Assembly: GCA_036782915.1 (NCBI GenBank)
Contig: DAIPYE010000151.1
Coordinates: forward strand, 1 to 7,866
DNA: 7,866 bases
Direction of reading: 5' to 3'
DNA from: JAEUSI01 sp036782915
GTDB taxonomy: Bacteria; Bacteroidota; Ignavibacteria; Tepidaquicellales; Tepidaquicellaceae
Positions 1 to 5,899 of the stretch are shown here, in pieces. Made by a program: the position numbers and the translations under genes. Under the pieces are notes generated by a model that was not told the DNA's origin, ran no database searches, and saw only the letters and a list, made by a program, of their open reading frames with translations. Position 1 is the stretch's first letter. Every line of letters starts with the position of its first letter.

Positions 1-534
1 TTGAACTTAACTGCAGTTATTGAAGGATTTTATAATAATTCAGTTAACAGATTAAATTTAAAGGACAGCGTAAAAGTGTTTTTAAGAAACGCTTCACCGC
101 CTTTTGATGTTGCTGATTCTTCACAATCTGTACTTGATTCAGTTACATTTTCAGGTTCTTTTATATTTAATAATGTAAATTCCGGATCATATTATATTGA
201 ATTAATTCACAGAAACAGTATACAGACCTGGAGCGGGCTTCCTCAGACTGTTACTTCCGGTGTGACTTTTAATTATAATTTTTCCGATTCTCTGAATAAA
301 GCATTCGGAGATAATATGATTTTAAAAGGTAATAAATATTGTATCTACAGCGGAGACGTAAATCAGGATGAAATTATAGATGCATCAGACATTAGCTTAA
401 TTGAAAATGATGTTACTATTAATGCTGAAGGTTATCTCCCGACAGATCTGAACGGAGATTATTTTGTAGATGCATCTGATTTATCAATTGCTGATAATAA
501 TGTTACATATTCTATACAGCTGATCAAACCTTAA
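1..534 (+). CDS. C-terminal part of a secreted protein with dockerin-like tail (5' truncated)
   Basis: Only the last 177 codons are in the window. The frame is open at base 1, and its first codon TTG aligns with a leucine or isoleucine inside the same tail of two neighbouring proteins, so it is read as an internal codon, not a start. The segment has two parts. Residues 1 to ~105 are a β-rich region with 'LKDSVKVFLRN', 'VLDSV' and 'HRNSIQTWS'. Residues ~112-165 carry two EF-hand-like calcium loops: residues 119-130 (D-x-N-x-D-x-x-x-D-x-x-D, with Glu replacing the usual Gly at loop position 6) and residues 149-160 (D-L-N-G-D...D-A-S-D). This matches the general pattern of type I dockerin repeats. 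The catalytic or binding part of the protein lies upstream and cannot be named. By analogy with the other two copies, the protein is probably exported. The next gene follows in the same direction after 200 AT-rich bases, so co-transcription is possible but unproven. Confidence 0.85.
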   Translation: MNLTAVIEGFYNNSVNRLNLKDSVKVFLRNASPPFDVADSSQSVLDSVTFSGSFIFNNVNSGSYYIELIHRNSIQTWSGLPQTVTSGVTFNYNFSDSLNKAFGDNMILKGNKYCIYSGDVNQDEIIDASDISLIENDVTINAEGYLPTDLNGDYFVDASDLSIADNNVTYSIQLIKP

Positions 535-734
535 TTCCCCATTAAGAAATAATTAACCAGCTATACAAATCTCTATAAATATTAAATTAAAGATTATTTA
601 GAAAGTATTTTTCAATAAAAATATTTACTGAAAAGTACTTTTTTTCTGAAACAAACATCTGTTCAAAAATTTTAATTTACAAAATACGGCTATTCCATTG
701 AATTGCCAATTTTTTTAACCAAAATAACATCTAT

Positions 735-2444
735 ATGAAAATCAAATTATTCTTATTACTTCTTCTGTCTTTTTTTTCAGTTACAAATTTGTTTTCCCAG
801 TATCAGTTAAAACCTGCATTTCCAAACTTATCTAATTTCAGTTACCCTATCGAAATGGTTCAGGCTTTTGATGGTACAAACAGACTTTTTGTTGCTCAAC
901 AAAGAGGGCTTATTTATGTTTTTGATAATTCGCCTAATGTAAGTTCAAAAAAGATCTTTTTAAATATGTCCGGAAAAGTTTCAGCTTCAGGCGGTGAGGC
1001 AGGTTTATTGGGTCTGGCATTTCACCCGAATTATGAAAACAACAGATATTTTTATTTGAATTATACTTTTGACAGCGCTTCAGTTTTGTTTTCAAGGATC
1101 TCAAGATTCACTGCCAGTTCTTCAAATCCGGATACTACATTGCCTTCAACAGAACAGATACTTTTAACTCTTCAACAGCCATATTCAAATCATAACGGCG
1201 GTAAAGTCAGTTTTGGACCTGACGGGTATTTGTATATTTCATTCGGAGACGGCGGCAGCGGTGGCGACCCTGACGGCAACGGGCAGAAACTGACCACTTT
1301 ACTTGGGAAAATTCTGAGAATAAATGTTGATTCATCTGCAAACGGAAAAAATTATTCTATTCCTGTTTCAAATCCTTTTTACGGAAATCTTTCAGGTTAT
1401 AAAGAAGAAATATATGCTTACGGTTTGAGAAATGTATGGAAATTCAGTTTCGATTATACCACAGGAAAATTATGGGCAGGTGATGTAGGACAGAATGCTT
1501 ATGAAGAAATTGATATAATAGAAAAAGGAAAAAATTACGGATGGAATAAAATGGAGGGCTTTCATTGCTACGGCACGTGTGATACTACAGGAAAAGGATT
1601 TGTAAGACCTGTTCACGAATATCCTCATGCATCCGGGCTTTCAGTTACAGGCGGATATGTTTACAGGGGATCTTTACTTCCCGGATTGTACGGGAAATAT
1701 CTTTTTGCGGATTATCAGTACAGCTCTTTATGGGCTCTGAGTTATGACGGTATCAATCCCACGACAAATGTTCAGCTATGGGATTCTACCAATAACACTT
1801 TCTTTATTTCTGCATTAGGGACAGATCAGAATAATGAAATTTATGTAGTCAGATACGGATTAACTCTTGGTGCTATTTATAAAATTGTAAACTCTGCCGT
1901 CAGTACTCTTGATCTGAAAACTTCTATTCAGGGTTTTTATAATACCGGTAATAATTCACTTAACATAAAGGACACTGTAAAAGTATATCTGCGAACTGCC
2001 GCAATCCCATATAATATTGTTGATTCTGCAAAATCTGTGATCGACTCTTTATCATTAAAAGGTTTATACTTTTTTAGCAATGCTCCGACCGGAAAATACT
2101 ATTTTGTTCTCAGACACAGAAATGCTCTTGAAACATGGAGCAGAAACGGAGGTGATAGTCTGAAACGTGCATTGGTTACTGCGTATGATTTCACTAATGA
2201 CAGTTCGAAAGTTTATGGAAACAATGAAATTAAAACGGGAAGTGTTTATAGTATTTACAACGGTGATACGGATCAGGACGGCGTTATTGATGCAAGCGAT
2301 CTTAGCAATGTGGAAAATGATGTGTCAAACTCTACTTCCGGATATGTATTTACTGATCTAACCGGAGATTATTTTGTTGATGCTGAAGATCTTGCTATCG
2401 TAGAAAACAACACTGCAAATTCAGTTCAGCTTATAAGACCTTAA
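735..2444 (+). CDS. Secreted PQQ-dependent sugar dehydrogenase-like protein with dockerin-like C-terminal tail
   Basis: The 569-residue protein begins with a signal peptide (Lys-rich start, leucine run, 'NLFSQ', cleavage near residue 21-22), so it acts outside the cytoplasm. Residues ~28-385 match the six-bladed propeller of the glucose/sorbosone dehydrogenase family (soluble PQQ glucose dehydrogenase, aldose sugar dehydrogenase YliI). Visible family motifs are 'GGEAGLLGLAFHP' (86-98), 'NHNGG' with the likely catalytic His153, 'FGPDGYLYISFGDGG' (160-174), 'GKILRI' (191-196), 'EIYAYGLRN' with Arg232-Asn233, 'AGDVGQNAYEEID' (248-260) and 'GKNYGW' (265-270). Such enzymes oxidise sugars using PQQ and calcium; the actual substrate here is unknown, and some relatives have no proven activity. 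Cys278 and Cys282 could form a disulfide. From residue 392 onward comes the 178-residue tail, with calcium loops at 511-522 and 541-552. The ATG at 735 gives the signal peptide directly; there is no Shine-Dalgarno upstream, only A/T-rich sequence. Transcription ends at the hairpin just downstream. Confidence 0.9.
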   Translation: MKIKLFLLLLLSFFSVTNLFSQYQLKPAFPNLSNFSYPIEMVQAFDGTNRLFVAQQRGLIYVFDNSPNVSSKKIFLNMSGKVSASGGEAGLLGLAFHPNYENNRYFYLNYTFDSASVLFSRISRFTASSSNPDTTLPSTEQILLTLQQPYSNHNGGKVSFGPDGYLYISFGDGGSGGDPDGNGQKLTTLLGKILRINVDSSANGKNYSIPVSNPFYGNLSGYKEEIYAYGLRNVWKFSFDYTTGKLWAGDVGQNAYEEIDIIEKGKNYGWNKMEGFHCYGTCDTTGKGFVRPVHEYPHASGLSVTGGYVYRGSLLPGLYGKYLFADYQYSSLWALSYDGINPTTNVQLWDSTNNTFFISALGTDQNNEIYVVRYGLTLGAIYKIVNSAVSTLDLKTSIQGFYNTGNNSLNIKDTVKVYLRTAAIPYNIVDSAKSVIDSLSLKGLYFFSNAPTGKYYFVLRHRNALETWSRNGGDSLKRALVTAYDFTNDSSKVYGNNEIKTGSVYSIYNGDTDQDGVIDASDLSNVENDVSNSTSGYVFTDLTGDYFVDAEDLAIVENNTANSVQLIRP

Positions 2445-2472
2445 AAATTTTCAAAAATACTTCATAAAATTT

Positions 2473-2508
2473 AATGTCCGGCGAATGAAAATTTTCCGGA
2501 CATTTTTT
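2473..2508 (+). terminator. Rho-independent terminator after the dehydrogenase-like gene
   Basis: A perfect 9-bp stem, AATGTCCGG (2473-2481) with CCGGACATT (2496-2504), encloses a 14-nt loop and runs into six consecutive T (2503-2508). It sits 29 nt after the stop of the upstream plus-strand gene. The T-run overlaps the stop codon of the convergent methyltransferase gene (2507-2509), so the two genes have essentially no spacer beyond this hairpin. Read from the minus strand the stem is followed by AAATTTTATG, a poorer U-tract, so bidirectional use is possible but weaker. Confidence 0.85.
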
Positions 2509-3295
2509 AAAATCTTAACTTATAAAGTACAATACCTGTAGCTACTGCAAGATTCAATGATTCACAATCCGAAAATCCTCTTATCTTTACTTTATTGTAT
2601 TCATTATTATCACAAATACTTTTCGATACTCCGGATGACTCACTTCCGAAGACAGCAACATATTTACGGGGTTTTAGGAAAACAATATCATCAATATAGT
2701 TTTCTGCATTCAGATCTGTAACAAATATTTCGTAGTTATGGGATCTGTAATCTGCAAATTCTGAATTAAGATCAGCCTCATTTCTGATGTTTACAAAAAA
2801 AAGTGAACCCTGTGAAGATCTGATAACTTTTGAATTATATATATCAACTGAATTGCCGCTAAGTATAAGTTCATCTGCTCCAAACCAGTGACAATTCCTT
2901 ATTATTGTTCCAAGATTTCCGGGATCATTTACATTTTCAACTGCAACTACAATGGAATTTATCTGGTCAGTTTTTTCCTGGTTTATAAATTTATCCGGTT
3001 TTGAAACTACTCCGATTATTCCCTGTGAATTCACTGTTTCCGACAGTTTATTGAATTTGCTTTCCGGAAGAAATTCTATGTCAGCAATATGATCAGCATT
3101 TTTAATAATGTCAAAAGCTTTTTCATTATTAAAATCTTCACGCACAATAATTTTTTCCAGATGCTTTCTGTATGTTTCAGACTTCAGACATTCTTCTATG
3201 ATATGCACACCTTCTATCAGAAATTTATTTTCAGCATCACGGTGCTTTTTTTGTTTTAGTTTTTCATAATATTTCAGATCATTATTTGTGATCAA
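2507..3295 (-). CDS. TrmH/SpoU family RNA 2'-O-ribose methyltransferase, TTG start
   Basis: The 262-residue product has the two-part build of the SpoU/TrmH (SPOUT) family. An N-terminal substrate-binding region (about 5-100, with 'KKHRDAENKFLIEG') precedes a trefoil-knot catalytic domain. The three family motifs are present: motif 1 'NVNDPGNLGTIIRN' (121-134, Asn128 and Arg133), motif 2 'VFGSESSGVS' (215-224, Glu219) and motif 3 'ESLNLAVATGIVLY' (245-258). These enzymes methylate the ribose 2'-OH of rRNA or tRNA using S-adenosylmethionine. Length and layout resemble the RlmB/TsnR-like group rather than short TrmL, but the RNA target cannot be told. The start must be the TTG at 3295-3293. Upstream, the frame reads TTG, then AAT, then the TAA stop of the queD-like gene. 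No other methionine occurs in the protein, so no ATG is available. The residues after TTG (I-T-N-N) resemble the usual 'MITS' opening of relatives. The gene is the second of a tight pair with queD. Confidence 0.93.
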   Translation of the reverse strand: MITNNDLKYYEKLKQKKHRDAENKFLIEGVHIIEECLKSETYRKHLEKIIVREDFNNEKAFDIIKNADHIADIEFLPESKFNKLSETVNSQGIIGVVSKPDKFINQEKTDQINSIVVAVENVNDPGNLGTIIRNCHWFGADELILSGNSVDIYNSKVIRSSQGSLFFVNIRNEADLNSEFADYRSHNYEIFVTDLNAENYIDDIVFLKPRKYVAVFGSESSGVSKSICDNNEYNKVKIRGFSDCESLNLAVATGIVLYKLRF

Positions 3296-3298
3296 ATT

Positions 3299-3703
3299 TT
3301 ATTCCCCTCTGTATTCAACATAATTTTTTTCTGTTTCATAAAGCTTTACCGAATAAAGTCTTACATTTTGTCTCTTAACTTTTTTCTCCAGGACTTCCCA
3401 GAATTTCATGGCCATATTTTCTGTGGTTGGAATTATTCCTTTGAACATTGCTACTTCATTCAGAAACTTATGATCCACTTTATCCAGTATTTCATCAGTA
3501 ATAATTTTCTTAAGAAGTTTCAGATCCATTACATAATTACTGTCAGTATCAGGAGTTCCTGCAAGAGTAACCTCTATGTAATAATTATGACCGTGGAAAT
3601 TATTGCATTTACCGAATATGTCAGCATTTTTTTTCTTAGATAACTTTGGATTGTCAAGCTTATGTGATGATGAGAAATGTTCTTTGCGCGTGATATAAAG
3701 CAT
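3299..3703 (-). CDS. queD: 6-carboxy-tetrahydropterin synthase / 6-pyruvoyl-tetrahydropterin synthase family
   Basis: This 134-residue protein is a full-length member of the PTPS/QueD family, which acts on dihydroneopterin triphosphate. QueD makes 6-carboxy-tetrahydropterin on the route to queuosine; the homologous PTPS makes 6-pyruvoyl-tetrahydropterin on the route to biopterin. Zinc ligands His14, His37 and His39 are present ('SSSHKL' and 'FHGHNY'). So are the catalytic Cys33 in a C-x3-H-G-H arrangement, the Asp77-His78 pair in 'VDHKFLNE', 'PTTEN' at 92-96 and Glu123 in 'LYETEKN'. The C-x3-HGH spacing is that of QueD; PTPS of the animal type has two more residues there. However, 'FGKCNN', 'LDKVDHKFL', 'TTEN' and the ending 'YETEKNYVEYRGE' also resemble animal-type PTPS. 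The ATG start at 3703-3701 has only A/T-rich sequence before it. The gene leads a pair with an RNA methyltransferase 3 nt downstream. No other queuosine or folate gene is visible, so the assignment to queuosine rests on the motif alone. Confidence 0.88.
   Translation of the reverse strand: MLYITRKEHFSSSHKLDNPKLSKKKNADIFGKCNNFHGHNYYIEVTLAGTPDTDSNYVMDLKLLKKIITDEILDKVDHKFLNEVAMFKGIIPTTENMAMKFWEVLEKKVKRQNVRLYSVKLYETEKNYVEYRGE
3304..3309 (-). promoter_or_regulatory. Shine-Dalgarno-like GAGGGG fixing the TTG start of the methyltransferase
   Basis: On the minus strand GAGGGG lies 8 nt before the TTG start, inside the last codons of the queD-like gene (Arg-Gly-Glu-stop). It is the clearest purine-rich ribosome site seen at any gene start in this window, where other starts are preceded by A/T-rich sequence. 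It supports the unusual TTG start and suggests translational coupling across the 3-nt gap. Confidence 0.55.
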
Positions 3704-3926
3704 TATTTAATTTAAAATTTAATTTTGATTGCTGCTAAGTTAAACTTAATTGAATTATTTTGAAATGTATTTATAAAGTAAAGGATCGCTAAGTCTGAAC
3801 AACAGACTACATAGATTCTCCGATTCCTATGATTAAATTTTTTGAAATTAATAAATTAAATACATCAGTGAAATCGATGTAACCTCTTAAATCCGCGGTT
3901 TGTAAATTAGAGGTATGATAAAATAA

Positions 3927-3989
3927 TTGCAAGTGTTCTCAGAGTTAAACAAAATGTGGGTTTGAGTCACTCTGAAAACTATCTTGCAA
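3927..3989. repeat. 63-nt imperfect inverted repeat (possible structured RNA element)
   Basis: Four paired blocks nest in order. TTGCAAG (3927-3933) pairs with CTTGCAA (3983-3989). GTT (3935-3937) pairs with AAC (3977-3979). TCAGAGT (3939-3945) pairs with ACTCTGA (3969-3975). AAAC (3947-3950) pairs with GTTT (3960-3963). That is 21 pairs with small internal loops and a 9-nt apical loop. It lies in untranslated sequence and could form on either strand's transcript; flanking genes suggest the minus strand. No known RNA family is recognised. Confidence 0.45.
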
Positions 3990-3994
3990 AGTTA

Positions 3995-4016
3995 TATTTC
4001 CTTTGCACAGGAAATA
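3995..4016 (-). terminator. Possible hairpin terminator of the 4068-5561 gene (no clear U-tract)
   Basis: TATTTCCT (3995-4002) and AGGAAATA (4009-4016) form a perfect 8-bp stem with a 6-nt loop, about 50 nt beyond the stop of the minus-strand secreted-protein gene. The sequence after it on the minus strand is TAACTTTGCA, which lacks a U-run, so intrinsic termination is doubtful; it may only protect the mRNA 3' end. Confidence 0.3.
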
Positions 4017-4067
4017 ATTTATTACGTCAAATTCTGATTATTATCATAAAACATCATACAACTTTTT

Positions 4068-5561
4068 TTACGGCGCTGCTGTGCTGATACCAAGTGATGA
4101 ATTATTTTCAATGATACTTATATCTGATGCATCAACAAAACTGTCCCCAGTCACATCTGTGCTGACATAACCGTCAAGAGAATTATTTGCGTCATTTTCA
4201 ACTGTACTCAGATCTGAAGCATCTACGATCCCGTCCTGATTAACATCACCGCTGTATATGCAATATTTCGAACCTGTCAAAACCATATTACTTCCATATG
4301 CTTTTGATGCAGTTGATGTAAAATCATAGTTCATTATAACACTGCCTGTAATATTCTCTCCCCCTGCCTTGCTCCATGTCTCAATTGTGTTTCTGTGTTT
4401 AATAACAATGTAATATATTCCGCCCGGTGTATTAGCAAAATTAAACTGTCCTGTAAAAGTCACTGAATCTAATACCGCTCTTGCTGTATCAACTATCATA
4501 TAAGGCGATGTTGCATTTAATAAATATGCAGTTACCGTATCTCTCATATTTAGTTTTAATATTGACAGATTGTAAAATCCCTGAGGTATAACAGTGATAT
4601 TTATACTTTTCAGAGAAGGTCTCCAGATATAAGTAGTTCCGGAAGCAGGATATAATGTGTTGCTTAGTCCGGAAGTTGCAGCGTTCGATCCGCCTGCAGA
4701 AGATACTGCCCAGTTTAAACTCACTGAATTAGTTCTGTTGTTAAAATCAGTATTTACCGAACCTCTTAATCCAACCTGTCCGAAAACTCCTCCGGAAACT
4801 TCATCCATATTACCATACACTATATGAATTGCAGCGGTAGTCTCAAACAATTTGATCTGGAAATTATAATTATCATCAATTCCAAGTATTGAATACTTTC
4901 GGAAATTCTTAAACTGAATTGTATGAACTCTGAACGGAGCAGTGCCTTCCGTCGATCTGACAATACTTCCTGCCGCAATCTGCACAACAAGTCCGGTTAC
5001 AATTATATCATCAGTTGCTTTTGACAAAGTTATAGTTCCTGCATTCACATCAAATGATGTTATGAACGTATTTGCTTTAATGCCGGTAGCAGCCGTAATA
5101 TGTCTTCCGGCTTCTACTCCTTTAAAATTTGCAACATTTGTTAAAGTAAAAGTTGATCCTGTAAAATTCACAGTAGTTCCAAACACTCCTATAAGATCCA
5201 TTCCGAATGCGCATACAGCACCTGAATAAGATTCTGATGAAGCTATTGCTCCGTAATTTGTTACTGTTGGCGCAGTTGCGCCGAATGTAATAAAACCGTT
5301 TGAGTTGATGGTGAAATCAGAATAATCAACTCCGTTAAATTTAAAAATAAAGGGAATATGATTTGTACCATAGTTTACATCATTTAACTGAAATGGATCA
5401 ATGCTTGTATGTGATGCGATTGCAACTGTAGTATCACCTGTAATCGTGCTGTATATACCGGAGGATTGCGAGAATGTGTAACTTGTTGCAACCTGTGCAG
5501 ATATATTTGAAACTAAGCAGAGAAAGGACACTGCTGAAATAAATAAAATTAACCTTTTCAT
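4068..5561 (-). CDS. Large secreted protein of unknown function with dockerin-like C-terminal tail
   Basis: The 497-residue product starts with a signal peptide (Lys-Arg, hydrophobic run, 'SNISAQ', cleavage near residue 23). Residues ~27-315 look like an extracellular β-sandwich: 'IPFIFKFNGVDYSDFTINSNGFITFG' spans 69-94, 'GTAPFRVHTIQFKNFRKYS' 206-224, 'YNFQIKLFETTAAIHIVYG' 232-250, and the domain closes with 'ASGTTYIWRP'. I know this layout only as an uncharacterised domain of Bacteroidota-type secreted proteins. Residues ~128-197 read as a separate unit spliced between two halves of it (see findings). From residue 320 comes the 178-residue tail. It has 'RDTVTAYLLN', 'KHRNTIETWS' and two calcium loops at 439-450 (D-V-N-Q-D-G-I-V-D-A-S-D) and 469-480. 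No catalytic motif is visible; adhesion or surface structure is a guess. The ATG at 5561-5559 directly precedes the signal peptide, with A-rich sequence upstream and no Shine-Dalgarno. Confidence 0.85.
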   Translation of the reverse strand: MKRLILFISAVSFLCLVSNISAQVATSYTFSQSSGIYSTITGDTTVAIASHTSIDPFQLNDVNYGTNHIPFIFKFNGVDYSDFTINSNGFITFGATAPTVTNYGAIASSESYSGAVCAFGMDLIGVFGTTVNFTGSTFTLTNVANFKGVEAGRHITAATGIKANTFITSFDVNAGTITLSKATDDIIVTGLVVQIAAGSIVRSTEGTAPFRVHTIQFKNFRKYSILGIDDNYNFQIKLFETTAAIHIVYGNMDEVSGGVFGQVGLRGSVNTDFNNRTNSVSLNWAVSSAGGSNAATSGLSNTLYPASGTTYIWRPSLKSINITVIPQGFYNLSILKLNMRDTVTAYLLNATSPYMIVDTARAVLDSVTFTGQFNFANTPGGIYYIVIKHRNTIETWSKAGGENITGSVIMNYDFTSTASKAYGSNMVLTGSKYCIYSGDVNQDGIVDASDLSTVENDANNSLDGYVSTDVTGDSFVDASDISIIENNSSLGISTAAP

Positions 5562-5899
5562 GATTTTTTATTTTAAGTTTTTAAAAATAGTTCTTAAGAT
5601 TTGGAAATCTTTTTTCTCCTTTCAAAAAGATGCGCTTTTCAAATTTCTGATTAGTTTCTCTGATTAATTTGAGTAATCAAAAAAATTAGACTGGTGCTTG
5701 TGCACAAATACCAGGGTTTAGAGAAGTGTGGTCCGGCAGATATTGAGAACTATATTATATAGATTAAAAAACTGACAATAGAACTGTTATAATATTTATT
5801 TTTAATATTTATTTTCATTACTTTTTTTGACAAAATGACCAAGAAATAAAATTATTTGCAATCCGGCTCTACTGCCAGTCATCAAAACCTGATTTCATT
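5562..5899. other. 338-nt gene-free stretch upstream of the secreted-protein gene
   Basis: No convincing coding frame is present. This stretch separates the YihY-like gene from the next minus-strand gene and should hold that gene's promoter. A TATAAT-like hexamer exists on the minus strand at 5759-5754 but has no partner at the right distance, so no promoter is called. Small repeats are CTGATTA twice (5647-5653, 5660-5666) with inverted TAATCA (5674-5679), and a 12-base direct repeat AATATTTATTTT (5791-5802, 5804-5815). A weak 5-bp hairpin (5863-5878) with A/T-rich sequence beyond it could end the YihY-like transcript. Confidence 0.5.

Larger units (their letters stand above)
3704..4067. other. 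364-nt gene-free stretch with tiled inverted repeats
   Basis: No plausible coding frame is seen. The stretch lies between the stop of the secreted-protein gene and the start of queD, both minus strand, so it must contain that gene's 3' end region and any queD promoter; no clear promoter is recognisable. Bases 3704-3790 are plain A/T-rich. From 3792 on, short inverted repeats follow one another: 3792-3808 (AGTCTG, 5-nt loop), 3810-3831 (CATAG), 3861-3881 (TACATC, 9-nt loop), 3882-3914 (ACCTCT, loop containing CCGCGG), 3927-3989 (long imperfect stem) and 3995-4016 (8-bp stem). About three 6-bp stems would be expected by chance in a stretch this long and AT-rich, so only the last two stand out. 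Confidence 0.6.

Noticed and set aside
1..3. TTG at base 1 as a real start codon of a 177-residue protein
   Set aside because: It aligns with an internal leucine/isoleucine of the same tail in two other proteins, there is no signal peptide, and the frame is open at the window edge.
606..642. A/T-only hairpin (TATTTTT/AAAAATA) and the palindrome AAAAGTACTTTT as a terminator of the first gene
   Set aside because: Stems are almost purely A-T and would be unstable; such dyads are expected by chance in this A/T-rich 200-nt gap.
2167..2361. 64-codon plus-strand frame inside the dehydrogenase-like gene
   Set aside because: It is an alternative frame over the strongly conserved tail coding sequence, with no family resemblance.
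3368..3643. 91-codon plus-strand frame opposite queD
   Set aside because: It is antisense to a gene with all catalytic and zinc residues; the translation has no recognisable domain.
3704..3790. preQ1 riboswitch directly upstream of queD
   Set aside because: The leader is plain A/T-rich sequence without the C-rich loop and A-rich pseudoknot tail expected for preQ1 aptamers.
4942..5229. 95-codon plus-strand frame opposite the secreted-protein gene
   Set aside because: It is antisense shadow of a Thr/Ala/Val-rich coding region, with no start signal or family match.
1..5561. A cellulosome-like gene cluster
   Set aside because: Only dockerin-like tails are seen; there is no cohesin, scaffoldin, carbohydrate-binding module or glycoside hydrolase in the window.
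5698..5707. 10-bp palindrome TTGTGCACAA as an operator
   Set aside because: Several palindromes of this length are expected by chance in a window of this size and it is not repeated near other genes.
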